Below are positions 1 through 8,863 of a DNA stretch of 64,000 nt, in pieces (position 1 is the first letter of the stretch; each line of letters begins with the position of its first letter). A program made the translations under genes and the position numbers. Below the pieces are notes generated by a model. The model did not search any database. It worked only from the letters and a program-made list of their open reading frames with translations, and was not told the DNA's origin. This DNA comes from Gammaproteobacteria bacterium (GTDB lineage: Bacteria; Pseudomonadota; Gammaproteobacteria; Nevskiales; Nevskiaceae): the NCBI GenBank assembly GCA_026398815.1, contig JAPLSA010000017.1, forward strand, positions 310,001-374,000. Direction: 5' to 3'.

Positions 1-628
1 GCAGCGTGCCGGTCAGGTAGACGTCCGATGCGTCGCCGACGTCGGCGACGACGGCCCGCGCCCGGGCATCGAAGCCGAGCCGCAGGTAGTCCTTCGGCGT
101 CAGCGCGTCGAGGGTCAGCGCGAACGCCGCCATGCTGCCGTCGGCCGATACCAGCGTGCCGCGATACAGCGGATTGGCCTGGATGTCCGCCGCGAACTGG
201 GCGACGACCGCCGGATCGCGGGCCGCCTGATCGGCGAAGCTGGTGACATCGATCTCGTCATCGCCGGCCTTGACGTTCGGCGCGTTGGCCAGCGAGTGGA
301 CGTCGGTGACGCCCGGCAGCTGACGGAAGCCGTCCGCGATGCGGGCGATGCGGGCGACGTGATCGGCGCTGTAGACGCTCGGCTCGAAGCGCACCGCGAT
401 CACCAGCGGATCGTCGATGCCGAAGGTCCTGCGCACCCGGTCGAGCACGGCGCGGCCGGGATCGTGGGCCGGCAGCAGCGCTTCCGCCGACGGATCGACC
501 TGGAACCGCACCTCGCGAGTCACCGGATTGACGCACAGCAGCAGCGCGATCACGGTGGCCACCGCCACGGCAGCCAGCACGGTACGCGGCCGCCTTGCGA
601 CGCCGCCGAGCCAGGCGACGGTATCCAT
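1..628 (-). CDS. MMPL/RND-family exporter, N-terminal part (cut by window edge)
   Basis: Only the first 209 codons are visible; the gene runs off the left edge. An arginine-rich N-terminus is followed by one strong membrane segment (about residues 14-33). A soluble periplasmic-looking domain comes next, with phrases such as DPLVIAVRF and DVHSLANAPNV, typical of the first loop of MMPL/RND transporters of the hopanoid or lipid-export type. The ATG overlaps the TGA of the upstream LolA-like gene (TGATG), so the two are translationally coupled. Family knowledge: these exporters often pair with an outer-membrane lipoprotein-sorting-like protein, as seen here. The substrate cannot be told from this fragment. 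Confidence 0.75.
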   Translation of the reverse strand, partial: MDTVAWLGGVARRPRTVLAAVAVATVIALLLCVNPVTREVRFQVDPSAEALLPAHDPGRAVLDRVRRTFGIDDPLVIAVRFEPSVYSADHVARIARIADGFRQLPGVTDVHSLANAPNVKAGDDEIDVTSFADQAARDPAVVAQFAADIQANPLYRGTLVSADGSMAAFALTLDALTPKDYLRLGFDARARAVVADVGDASDVYLTGTL

Positions 629-1413
629 CAGTTGCCGCGGTAGAACGAGGTCGGATCGAACAGCCGCGACGGCAGTTCGTCAGCGCTGCCGCTGACGCCG
701 GTCACCTTCAGCCGCGTGCGGGTGTTTTCCTTCAGGTCACGCATCAGCAGTTCGGACAGATACCAGTAGCCATCGGCACGCTTCAGGCTGTCGGCGGAGG
801 CGCTCAACTCCTTGCGCAGGGTCTTGCCCTCGAAGAACTCGGCTTTCAGCGCCGTGCACGACTGCCGGTCGACATAGGCCAGCACCCGGCTGTAGCGCGA
901 TGGCGACCCGGCGGGCGGCAGCAGGCTGAGCACCTCGACCGGCCGGTCGCCGAGCGTGGTCGGCTTTTCCAGCGCCGGCCGGGTATCGCCGAATGCGGCC
1001 TGCAGCTGCTTCATGTCGTTGTAGCTGAAGTCGGTGCCGAGCAGCGCGCCATCGCTGGACGCACCGCTGATCTTGCGCACCCGCTGGATCGCCGGCAGGT
1101 ACAGGAAGATCTCGTCGCTGCGGCCGGCGCCGCCTTCGCGCATCAGGTAGGCGGCACCGTCGAGATCGCGCGGCCGCGACACGCGCAGCAGCACGCGGAT
1201 CAGCCCGTCGGCGCGCGCGGCGTAGACCTTGCCCTTCAGCTGGCGCTCGGCGCCGCTGCGGTCGGTGGAGTTCAGTTCCACTTCCTTGATCTGCAGCGAC
1301 GGCGGAATGTTGGCCCGCATGCAGTCGAGCAGCTTCTGCGTTGCATCGTCGGCCTGCGTCGCTCCGGCCATGGCCAGCAGCAGCAGCGCGCCAAGCCAGC
1401 TTGTTGCCTTCAT
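628..1413 (-). CDS. LolA-like outer membrane lipoprotein-sorting family protein
   Basis: 261 residues with a clear Sec signal peptide (MKATSWLGALLLLAMAGATQA), so it is periplasmic. The body (KGKVYAARADGLIRVLL, then FLYLPAIQRVRKISG) resembles the LolA-like family that accompanies MMPL/RND exporters, with an unclosed beta-barrel fold binding a lipid or lipoprotein. The ATG at 1413 was chosen because the signal peptide begins there; the frame stays open further upstream but reads as arginine-rich shadow sequence. A purine-rich GGGGA lies just before the start. It is cotranscribed with the exporter it overlaps. Likely role: passing a hydrophobic cargo across the periplasm for that exporter (inference). 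Confidence 0.75.
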   Translation of the reverse strand: MKATSWLGALLLLAMAGATQADDATQKLLDCMRANIPPSLQIKEVELNSTDRSGAERQLKGKVYAARADGLIRVLLRVSRPRDLDGAAYLMREGGAGRSDEIFLYLPAIQRVRKISGASSDGALLGTDFSYNDMKQLQAAFGDTRPALEKPTTLGDRPVEVLSLLPPAGSPSRYSRVLAYVDRQSCTALKAEFFEGKTLRKELSASADSLKRADGYWYLSELLMRDLKENTRTRLKVTGVSGSADELPSRLFDPTSFYRGN

Positions 1414-1465
1414 GTGCCGTCCCCGGATCCCCGCGCCAAGCCTACCGCGCCCATTGGCCGAGCGG

Positions 1466-1762
1466 TCAGTCTTTCGGCCGGGCCTGCTCGAAGGCCGCCT
1501 GCTGCGCCGGCGTCGCCTCCTTCTGGTACAGCCGCTTCCACTCGCCGTACGGCATGCCGTAGACGCGCTCGCGGGCGGCGTCATCGCTGACCTCGGCGCC
1601 GAGGTCGCGGGCGGCGGCGGCGTACCACTTCGACAGGCAGTTGCGGCAGAAGCCGGCGAGATTCATCAGCTCGATGTTCTGCACGTCCTTGCGGGTGTCG
1701 AGGTGGTTCAGCAGGCGCTGCAGCACGGCGGCATCAAGACGGTCCCGAAGTTGCTGGTCCAT
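1466..1762 (-). CDS. DUF1244 family protein
   Basis: 98 residues, matching the usual length of the DUF1244 family. The signature is the block AGFCRNCLSKWY, with a CxxC pair, followed by a helical stretch ending in MPYGEWKRLYQ. It is small, soluble, without signal peptide, and of unknown biochemical function. The start is the ATG at 1762 (MDQQLRD); a longer reading adds only low-complexity threonine/arginine sequence. It lies 52 nt upstream of the LolA-like gene on the same strand and diverges from ndh. Family assignment is good; the role is not known. Confidence 0.8.
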   Translation of the reverse strand: MDQQLRDRLDAAVLQRLLNHLDTRKDVQNIELMNLAGFCRNCLSKWYAAAARDLGAEVSDDAARERVYGMPYGEWKRLYQKEATPAQQAAFEQARPKD

Positions 1763-1861
1763 GGTCGTGGCGGTGGTCGTTCGATTGAAAGCGCGATTGT
1801 GCGCGATGCCCGCTCGCCACCGCGACACCCCCTGCCCACCTGCCATCACTTGAGACAGTCA

Positions 1862-3133
1862 ATGTCCTCGCTTCCCCGTATCGTCATCGTCGGCGCCGGT
1901 TTCGGCGGCCTGACCGCCGCCCGCGCACTCGATGGCCTGGCCGTCGACCTGACCGTCGTCGACCGCCGCAATTTCCATCTTTTTCAGCCACTTCTGTACC
2001 AGGTGGCGACCGCTGGCCTGAATCCATCGGACGTCGCCTGGCCGGTACGCGGCATCCTGAGCCGGCAGAAGAACGCCCGCGTGCTGCTCGGCGAAGTCAC
2101 CGGCGTGGCCACCGGCAGCCAGGAAGTGCTGCTCGCCGACGGCCGGAAATTGCCGTACGACTGGCTGATCCTGGCGACCGGTGCCACCCACACCTATTTC
2201 GGCAACGATCACTGGGAACGTCACGCTCCGGGATTGAAGCGTGTCGACGACGCCACACTGATCCGCCGCCGGCTGCTGCTGGCGCTGGAGCACGCCGAGA
2301 ACAGCAGCGATCCCGTAGAGCGCCGGAAGCTGATGAGCGTCGCCATCGTCGGCGCGGGGCCGACCGGCGTCGAACTGGCCGGCGCGATCGCCGAGCTGTC
2401 GAGGAAAGTGCTGGTCCGCGACTTCCGCTCGATCGACCCGCGCGAAGTCCGCGTGGTGCTGGTCGAAGGCGCCGACCGGGTGCTGCTGTCGTTCCCGCCG
2501 GCGCTGTCGGCGTTCGCGCTGTCGGAACTGCGCAAGAAGGGCGTCGAAGTGATGCTCGACACCCGCGTCACCGGCTGCGATGCCGACGGCCTGCGCTTCG
2601 GCGACGGCAGCCATCTCGACGCCGCCACGGTCCTGTGGGCGGCCGGCGTCGCCGCCTCGCCGGCCGCGCGCTGGCTCGGCGTGCCGGCGGATCGCGCCGG
2701 CCGCGTGCAGGTGCAGCCGGATCTCAGCGTCGCGGGCCAGCCGCAGGTGTTCGTGATCGGCGACACCGCCGCGATCGTCCAGGACGGCAAGCAGGTGCCC
2801 GGTGTGGCGCCGGCGGCCAAGCAGCAGGGCCAGCACGTGGCCCGGACCATTCGCGCCGCGCTCGCCGGCAAGAAGGCGCCGGGGGCGTTCCGCTATCGCG
2901 ATTTCGGCAACCTGGCGACCATCGGCCGTCATTCGGCGGTGATCGACTTCGGCTTCGTCCGCATCAAGGGCCTGATCGCCTGGTGGCTGTGGGGCGTCGC
3001 CCACGTCTACTTCCTGATCGGCGCGCGCAACCGCATGCTGGTCGCGACACAATGGTTCTTCAACTACCTCAGCTACTCGCGAGCCGCGCGCCTGATCGTC
3101 GGCTCCGACCCGGACGCCACCAAGCCTCGATGA
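1862..3133 (+). CDS. ndh: Type II NADH:quinone oxidoreductase (NDH-2)
   Basis: 423 residues. It transfers electrons from NADH to the quinone pool without pumping protons, as a monotopic inner-membrane flavoprotein. Two Rossmann motifs are visible: GAGFGG near residue 12 for FAD and GAGPTGVELAG near residue 165 for NADH. The FAD-closing motif FVIGDTA follows near residue 300. The C-terminus carries the hydrophobic, aromatic anchor expected of NDH-2 (WWLWGVAHVYFLIG, then QWFFNYLSYSRAARL). The ATG at 1862 precedes SLPRIVIVGAG directly. The stop overlaps the selO start (ATGA), suggesting one transcript. Confidence 0.92.
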   Translation: MSSLPRIVIVGAGFGGLTAARALDGLAVDLTVVDRRNFHLFQPLLYQVATAGLNPSDVAWPVRGILSRQKNARVLLGEVTGVATGSQEVLLADGRKLPYDWLILATGATHTYFGNDHWERHAPGLKRVDDATLIRRRLLLALEHAENSSDPVERRKLMSVAIVGAGPTGVELAGAIAELSRKVLVRDFRSIDPREVRVVLVEGADRVLLSFPPALSAFALSELRKKGVEVMLDTRVTGCDADGLRFGDGSHLDAATVLWAAGVAASPAARWLGVPADRAGRVQVQPDLSVAGQPQVFVIGDTAAIVQDGKQVPGVAPAAKQQGQHVARTIRAALAGKKAPGAFRYRDFGNLATIGRHSAVIDFGFVRIKGLIAWWLWGVAHVYFLIGARNRMLVATQWFFNYLSYSRAARLIVGSDPDATKPR

Positions 3134-4617
3134 CCCTGCCCCCGCTGACGCCGCGCTTCGCAGCCCTTGGCGAGCCGTACTCGCTGCCGATCCCGGCCCG
3201 GCCGCTGCCGGACCCGCAGCTACTGCACCTGAACAGGCCGCTGGCCGCCGAACTGGGCCTGGACGCGGCCGCCATCGCCGATCCGGCCTTCACCGCGCGG
3301 ATGGCCGGCAACGCGCCGTGGCCGGGCTTCGATGCTCGCGCCTCGGTCTATGCCGGGCACCAGTTCGGCCAGTTCGTGCCGCAGCTCGGCGATGGCCGGG
3401 CGCTGTCGATCGCCGAGATCTCCGACGCCGTCGGCCGGCCGCAGGAACTGCAGCTGAAGGGCGCCGGGCCGACACCGTACTCGCGCCACGCCGATGGCCG
3501 CGCCGTGCTGCGCTCGTCGATCCGCGAGTATCTGTGCTCGGAGGCGATGCACGCCCTCGGCATTCCGACCACGCGGGCGCTGGCGCTGGTCGGCTCGCCG
3601 CAGCCGGTGCGCCGGGAAACGATGGAGACCGCCGCCGTGGTCTGCCGTGTGGCGCCCAGCTTCCTGCGCTTCGGCCATTTCGAGTTCTGGTACTACCGGC
3701 GCGAGCACGAGCGCCTGCAGCCGCTGGCCGATCACCTGATCGCCGGCCACTTCCCGGAATTCGACGGCGATCCGGACCGCCACGCGAAATGGCTGACCGA
3801 AGTGGTCGAGCGCACGGCCCGGCTGATGGCGCAGTGGCAGGCGGTCGGCTTCTGCCACGGCGTGATGAACACCGACAATTTTTCCGCGCTCGGCCTGACC
3901 CTCGACTACGGCCCGTTCGGCTTCCTTGATGCCTTCGATCCGCAGCACATCTGCAACCACACCGACCAGGGCGGCCGCTACGCTTGGGACCGCCAGCCGG
4001 TGATCGGCCACTGGAACTGCACCAAGCTGCTGCAGGCCTGCCTGCCGCTGCTCGGCGACACCCCGGAAGCGGCAGTGGCGCGCGCCCAGCCGATCGCCGA
4101 TCGCTACCCGGAAGCCTATGCAGCGGCGATGACCACGCGCTGGACCGCCAAGCTCGGCCTGCGCGAAAGCCGCGACGGCGACGAGGCGCTGATCAACCGC
4201 TGGCTCGGCCTGCTGGCGTCGAGCAAGGCCGACTTCACGCGCAGCTGGCGCCATCTGGCACGCGTGCGGGTCGCCGACGAGCAGCCGGATACTGTCGCCG
4301 GGGCCGGTCTGCGCGAGGAAATCCTCGATCTCGCCGCGTTCGACGCCTGGTTGCCCGACTACCGCGCCCGGCTGCGTGCCGAGCAGAGCGAGGACCGCGA
4401 ACGCGCGGCCCGGATGAACGCCGTCAATCCGAAATTCGTGCTGCGCAACCACCTCGCGCAGGCGGCGATCGCCCAGGCCGAAGCAGGCGATGCCAGCGAG
4501 ATCGCGCGGCTGTTCACCGTGCTCGCGCAGCCGTTTGCCGAACAGCCCGGCCACGAGGCCTACGCCGCCGAGCCGCCGCCGGAAGCGCGCCATATCGAGG
4601 TCAGCTGCTCGTCCTGA
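3130..4617 (+). CDS. selO: SelO-type protein adenylyltransferase (YdiU/UPF0061)
   Basis: 495 residues. SelO is a pseudokinase-fold enzyme that transfers AMP from ATP to hydroxyl side chains of target proteins. Recognisable blocks are GHQFGQFVPQLGDGRA, LKGAGPTPYSRHADGRAVL and HGVMNTDNFSALG with the metal-binding region, then DYGPFGFLDAF. The protein ends in SCSS, the C-terminal cysteine motif known from bacterial and eukaryotic SelO, where the Cys (Sec in animals) forms a redox switch. Its ATG overlaps the ndh stop by 4 nt. Pairing with a respiratory dehydrogenase fits the family's proposed redox role (inference). Confidence 0.93.
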   Translation: MTLPPLTPRFAALGEPYSLPIPARPLPDPQLLHLNRPLAAELGLDAAAIADPAFTARMAGNAPWPGFDARASVYAGHQFGQFVPQLGDGRALSIAEISDAVGRPQELQLKGAGPTPYSRHADGRAVLRSSIREYLCSEAMHALGIPTTRALALVGSPQPVRRETMETAAVVCRVAPSFLRFGHFEFWYYRREHERLQPLADHLIAGHFPEFDGDPDRHAKWLTEVVERTARLMAQWQAVGFCHGVMNTDNFSALGLTLDYGPFGFLDAFDPQHICNHTDQGGRYAWDRQPVIGHWNCTKLLQACLPLLGDTPEAAVARAQPIADRYPEAYAAAMTTRWTAKLGLRESRDGDEALINRWLGLLASSKADFTRSWRHLARVRVADEQPDTVAGAGLREEILDLAAFDAWLPDYRARLRAEQSEDRERAARMNAVNPKFVLRNHLAQAAIAQAEAGDASEIARLFTVLAQPFAEQPGHEAYAAEPPPEARHIEVSCSS

Positions 4618-4664
4618 CGCCCGGCCGGGCCGGCAACCTTCGGCCTGCTGGCAGACACGCCGCC

Positions 4665-4692
4665 GGCAACTGTGCAGTCCGTCACAGTTGCC
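4665..4692. promoter_or_regulatory. Inverted repeat between selO and the kinase gene
   Basis: A perfect 10-bp inverted repeat (GGCAACTGTG at 4665-4674 and CACAGTTGCC at 4683-4692) with an 8-nt spacer. No T-tract follows, so it is not a classical intrinsic terminator. It could be an operator for the winged-helix regulator encoded 110 nt downstream, or a factor-dependent end for ndh-selO. Function is inferred only. Confidence 0.35.
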
Positions 4693-4802
4693 GCGGTGAA
4701 CGGCTCGTCAAGAATCCGTCGAAAGCCTGAAGATCGTGTCTTCGTGACGCAGCGCACCTTTGCACCCTGACGCTCTTCGGCGCCGGGCTCGCAAGCGGTG
4801 CG

Positions 4803-7562
4803 ATGACCAGAACAACACGCTCATCACAGGCGACGGGGATGCCGAAAAAGATCGAACCTGACTTCAGTCAGCGCGCCGGTCCTGCACTGCACAGCGCGCG
4901 CTGGCGCTTCGGCGCGTTCGAGCTCGACGAAACCCGGCGCGAACTGCGCCGCGATGGCGAACTGCTGGCCCTCGAGCCTAAGCCACTGAACCTGCTGATG
5001 CTGCTGGTGCGCCATCCCGGCGAGCTGATCACCAAGAGCGAACTGCTGGACGCGCTGTGGACCGGCCGGATCGTCAACGAGGCCGTGGTCGGCAACTGCG
5101 TGTCCAGCGTCCGCGATGTACTGGGTGAGCAAGGCAGCATCTGGCTGAAGACCGTGCACGGCTTCGGCTACCGCTTCGATGCGCCGGTGCAGCTGCAGGA
5201 AGACGACCACCGCAGCGCCACCGTCGCCGAGGCCAGGCTCGGCTTCCAGATCGGCGACCAGCCGCCGCTGCGGCCGAACTGGCGGCTGCTGCGCCGCCTC
5301 GGCCAGACCGGCGATACCTGGCTGGCCGAACACGCCAAGCTGCGCGAACACCGCGTCTTCAAGTTCACCACCGACGCCAACGGCCTGTCGGCGCTCAAGC
5401 GCGAGGTGACCATCCACCGCCTGCTGCGGCAGAGCCTGGGCGACAAGGACCATTACGTCGATGTGCTCGACTGGAACTTCGACGAGCCGCCGTACTTCAT
5501 CGAAACCGAGTACTGCCAGGGCGGCAGCCTGCTGGAATGGCTCGACAGCCAGGGCGGCCCGGCGCGGGTGCCGATGGAGGCGCGCATCGAGCTGGTGGCC
5601 CGGATCGCCGATGCGCTGGCCGACGTCCATCTGGTCGGCGTGCTGCACAAGGATTTGAAGCCGGCCAACGTGTTCGTAGTGCCCGGCAGCGACGATATCC
5701 CGGGTATCCGTCTGGCCGACTTCGGCGCCAGCCGGATTCTCGATCCCAGCGTGCTCGCGCGGCTGGAAATCACCCGCGGCGGCTTCACCCAGATGATCGA
5801 CCCCGGCGCCGATCTCAACGCCGGCACCCTGCTCTACCTGGCACCCGAAGTCGCCGCCGGGCACCCGGCGACCGCCAAGGCCGACATCTACGCACTCGGC
5901 GTGATGCTCTACCAGTTCGTGGTCGGCAACCTGCGCCGGCAGCTCGGCGCCGGCTGGGAAGTCGGCATCGACGACCCGATGCTGCGCGACGACATCGCGG
6001 CCGCCGCCGAGAACAATCCGGAGCGCCGGCTCGCCAGCGCCGCCGAACTGGCAACCCGGCTGCGCGCACTGGCCGCCCGCCGCCAGGCCCATGTCGACGC
6101 CATCGAAGCCGCCCGCCGCGCCGAAGCGGCCCTGCGTGCTGCCGAGCGGATCAAGGCGCAGCGGTTCGGCGTGATTGCGGCCTTCGCCGCGCTGTTCGTG
6201 GGCTTTGCTGCCAGCACGATCCTGTATGTCGATGCACGGGCTGCACGGCAGCTTGCCGAACGCGAATCGACGCGTGCCGGCGACGAGGCCCGGCGTGCCG
6301 AAGCCGAAGCGCGCCGGGCCCAGGCGGTCAGCGAATTCCTGACGCATGACCTGTTCGCACCGGTGACCGCATGGAAGGTGCCGGTCAAGGACATGACGGT
6401 GGCAGCGCTGCTGAAGGCAGGTGCCAGCCGGGTCGGCGAACGGTTCGTCGATGATCCGGGGACTGCTGCCGACCTGAACGCCGCGCTCGGGCTGTCATTC
6501 AATGCGCTGGAGATGAGCGCCGAGGCGGAGGAACAGCTGGAGCGTGCGCTGGCCGGTCATCTGGCCGCCGGTGGCCGCGACGAGCGCAGCGCTGTCCGCG
6601 ATGCGGCCGAGCTGGCCACGCTGAAATTCGCGATGGGGCGCGACCCGGCCCATCTCGCCGACTATCAGGTGCTGGCGCAAGCCGCCACCGAACGCTACGG
6701 CGCGCTGGACAGTTCGGTACTGCGGCTCCGTTCCCAGGTCGCCTGGTCTTGGCTCCACCGAGGCCAGCTGGCAACCGCCCGTGATGCGTTCCGCAGCATT
6801 CTCGACGACCAGCTGAAGCACCACCCTGACGACGACGCGGCGATCGCCCTGACCTGCGACGGTCTTGCGGTCGCACTGTCCAAGTACGGCCGCTACGACG
6901 AGGCCGCTCAGGTCGCGAACGACGGCATCGCGCGGGCAGTGCGTGCGCACGGCGCGAGCCACGAAAGCGTCGGGCTGATGCAGCTGACGCTCGGACAGAT
7001 CGCCAACGAAACCGGACGCTACAACGACGCCGAAGCCGCTTTCCGAAGCGCACTCCGGATCGCCGATGCCTGGGGCGAAGCGCCAAGCGGACCGCGCATC
7101 ACGGCCATGGCAGGGCTGGCCAGAACCCGCCTGCTGCAGCGGCGTCACGACGAATCGATCGACCTCGCACGCCGTGCCCTGTCGGCGCTGCAGGACGAGA
7201 GCGGCTTCGATCAGTCGGTGCTGGTGCGGCTGGTGCTCGGCGAAGCCCTGCTCGACAAAGGCAACATCGCTGCTGCCGGCAATGAGCTGCAGGACGCCTT
7301 GCGCCGCAGCAGCACCCACTACGGGACGAACCACATCCTGACCCGGCAGATCCGCCTGGCGCTGGCCCGCCAGGCACTCGCGGCCGGCGACAGGGCGCAG
7401 GCCCGCCAGCAGCTGGCGACACCGGTAGCGCTGCGTTTCGACGATCTGGCGCCGACCCATGCACTGGCCAAGGAATGGACCCTGATCAGCCAGAGGCTCG
7501 GCCAGGATGCCCGGGAAGTCGCCGAGTCGCGGCTGCCAGCAGCGAAGGAACCGGCGCCGTGA
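4803..7562 (+). CDS. Winged-helix / Ser-Thr kinase / TM / TPR fusion protein
   Basis: 919 residues in four parts. Residues 34-126 are an OmpR/CadC-type winged helix (LALEPKPLNLLMLLV, TVHGFGYRF). Residues 160-420 are a Hanks-type kinase: degenerate glycine loop LGQTGDTW, Lys187 in RVFKF, Glu201, HKDLKPAN at 282-289 (HKD instead of HRD), DFG at 306 and APE at 347. A membrane helix spans about 455-475, flanked by charged alanine-rich coiled coil. The remainder is helical TPR-like repeats. All key catalytic residues are present. A later ATG at 4839 could be the true start, since no good ribosome site marks either. The stop overlaps the GTG of the radical SAM gene. Likely a membrane-anchored sensor that both binds DNA and phosphorylates; the partner is unknown. 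Confidence 0.85.
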   Translation: MTRTTRSSQATGMPKKIEPDFSQRAGPALHSARWRFGAFELDETRRELRRDGELLALEPKPLNLLMLLVRHPGELITKSELLDALWTGRIVNEAVVGNCVSSVRDVLGEQGSIWLKTVHGFGYRFDAPVQLQEDDHRSATVAEARLGFQIGDQPPLRPNWRLLRRLGQTGDTWLAEHAKLREHRVFKFTTDANGLSALKREVTIHRLLRQSLGDKDHYVDVLDWNFDEPPYFIETEYCQGGSLLEWLDSQGGPARVPMEARIELVARIADALADVHLVGVLHKDLKPANVFVVPGSDDIPGIRLADFGASRILDPSVLARLEITRGGFTQMIDPGADLNAGTLLYLAPEVAAGHPATAKADIYALGVMLYQFVVGNLRRQLGAGWEVGIDDPMLRDDIAAAAENNPERRLASAAELATRLRALAARRQAHVDAIEAARRAEAALRAAERIKAQRFGVIAAFAALFVGFAASTILYVDARAARQLAERESTRAGDEARRAEAEARRAQAVSEFLTHDLFAPVTAWKVPVKDMTVAALLKAGASRVGERFVDDPGTAADLNAALGLSFNALEMSAEAEEQLERALAGHLAAGGRDERSAVRDAAELATLKFAMGRDPAHLADYQVLAQAATERYGALDSSVLRLRSQVAWSWLHRGQLATARDAFRSILDDQLKHHPDDDAAIALTCDGLAVALSKYGRYDEAAQVANDGIARAVRAHGASHESVGLMQLTLGQIANETGRYNDAEAAFRSALRIADAWGEAPSGPRITAMAGLARTRLLQRRHDESIDLARRALSALQDESGFDQSVLVRLVLGEALLDKGNIAAAGNELQDALRRSSTHYGTNHILTRQIRLALARQALAAGDRAQARQQLATPVALRFDDLAPTHALAKEWTLISQRLGQDAREVAESRLPAAKEPAP

Positions 7563-8503
7563 GACTCGGCATCGAGATCACTTCGCGTTGCAATGCCCGC
7601 TGCGCGCATTGCTCCGCCGCTTGCGGCCCGCAGGGCACTGCCGCGCTCGGCACCGACGAACTGCGTGCCGTGATGGACCAGGCCGCGGCGCTGAACACCG
7701 GGCAGCTGGAGTTCGCCCTCACTGGCGGCGAGCCGTTTCTCGACCTGGCGCAGCTTCGCGCACTCATTGCGCACGGTCGGGCGCTGGGCGCCGTTGTCGG
7801 CTGTGTCAGCAACGGCTTCTGGGCAACCTCGGTATCGCGCGGGGTCGAGGTGCTGGCGCCGCTGGCCGACGCCGGACTGCGCCTGCTTGGCATCAGCAGC
7901 AGCCGCTTCCATCGCGCCTTCGTTCCGGCAGAACGGGTGGCCCATGCACTGCAAGCCGCGCGGCAATGCGGGCTGCGCACGGTACTCAAGCAGGCGGTGA
8001 TAGAAGCCGATCTGTCGAGCGCGCCGGACGCCGATCTGTCTGCCGCTGCCGCCTGGGCTGACGAGGTCGAGTCGTTCGCCGTCATCGGACCCGGACGAAG
8101 CCAGGGCGCGGTTGCCGACCACGAGCTGATACGCCCGCGTGGCATTCCGCTCGGCCGTTGCCCATCGGAAGACACGATGATCGCAGCCGATGGACGGGTG
8201 CTCGCCTGCTGCAGTTCCGGGCCGGTTTCCGAACTGCACACGCTGGGCGATATCCGCACGGCGACACTCGCACGCGCACTGGATCGCCTGCACCGCGATC
8301 CCGTTCACCAGCGTCTTCGTGCTGCCGGGCCAGCATCGTTTTTGCCAGCCGTGGTGCGCGCGGGTCATCAGGCTCGGCTCCGCGAAGGCTATGTCGACAC
8401 CTGCGATCTCTGCACACATCTGGCGTCCGATCCGCAGCTGGCATCGGTCGTCCGCGACAGTGCCCATGAAACTTACCCTGAACGATCACCACGAGGAGCT
8501 TGA
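7559..8503 (+). CDS. Radical SAM protein with SPASM-like C-terminus
   Basis: 314 residues from a GTG that overlaps the kinase stop (GTGA). The cluster motif CNARCAHC (Cys11, Cys15, Cys18) starts almost at the N-terminus, followed by TGGEPFLD, the SAM-contacting GGE motif. The C-terminal part has CPSEDTMIAADGRVLACC, which contains the Gx4C of SPASM/twitch domains, and later CDLC, so at least one auxiliary iron-sulfur cluster is likely. Family knowledge: SPASM radical SAM enzymes modify ribosomal peptides or protein side chains. It lies directly upstream of a 111-residue protein with cysteines. A longer ATG start at 7475 is possible but sits inside kinase coding sequence and lacks family sequence. 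Confidence 0.85.
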   Translation: MRLGIEITSRCNARCAHCSAACGPQGTAALGTDELRAVMDQAAALNTGQLEFALTGGEPFLDLAQLRALIAHGRALGAVVGCVSNGFWATSVSRGVEVLAPLADAGLRLLGISSSRFHRAFVPAERVAHALQAARQCGLRTVLKQAVIEADLSSAPDADLSAAAAWADEVESFAVIGPGRSQGAVADHELIRPRGIPLGRCPSEDTMIAADGRVLACCSSGPVSELHTLGDIRTATLARALDRLHRDPVHQRLRAAGPASFLPAVVRAGHQARLREGYVDTCDLCTHLASDPQLASVVRDSAHETYPERSPRGA

Positions 8504-8505
8504 CC

Positions 8506-8841
8506 ATGACTGAAGGATTGCGTGCGCCGACCGTCGGCGATCTGATCACTGCTTTCGAAGATGCAATCAAGGACAAGGCTGCCGCAGGCCTGTTGAGTAC
8601 CAATCCCGCAGACTTCGCCAAAGCTCGGGGCTGGACATTCGCGGGCAATAACGATCCGCGCATCAACAAGTTCAAGAGTGTCCAGCCGGAAGCCTTCGAT
8701 CCCGTGCAGGACTTGCTGAAGCTGACACCAGCCGAGAAGCAAGAAGAAGCAGTCGAACTGATCGCCAAGAGTCTATGCGCCGCTACCCGCATCGTGCGCT
8801 GGGCGGGCGCAAGCAAGGACGACTTGGCACCTCTTTGCTGA
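8506..8841 (+). CDS. Short hypothetical protein, candidate radical SAM substrate
   Basis: 111 residues; I do not recognise the family. The ATG at 8506 follows the radical SAM stop by 2 nt and has a strong GAGGAG at 8493-8498. The protein is soluble and helical, without a signal peptide. A central basic/aromatic patch (RGWTFAGNNDPRINKFK) precedes a charged helix. It has only two cysteines, Cys91 and the very last residue Cys111 (LAPLC). By eye its base composition is less GC-rich than its neighbours. Position and size suit a precursor or protein substrate of the radical SAM enzyme, or a recognition partner (inference). It converges on the peroxidase gene with 22 nt between stops. Confidence 0.7.
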   Translation: MTEGLRAPTVGDLITAFEDAIKDKAAAGLLSTNPADFAKARGWTFAGNNDPRINKFKSVQPEAFDPVQDLLKLTPAEKQEEAVELIAKSLCAATRIVRWAGASKDDLAPLC

Positions 8842-8863
8842 CGAGGCGCAGGCTGCAGGCCGC

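Noticed and set aside
595-1590. A 331-codon plus-strand frame opposite the LolA-like gene.
   Set aside because: It is the antisense shadow of a gene with a signal peptide and family motifs.
1859-3052. A 397-codon minus-strand frame opposite ndh.
   Set aside because: It mirrors the ndh reading frame, has no signature, and ndh is certain.
4824-6347. A 507-codon minus-strand frame opposite the kinase domain.
   Set aside because: No motif; the plus strand encodes a kinase with intact HKD, DFG and APE motifs.
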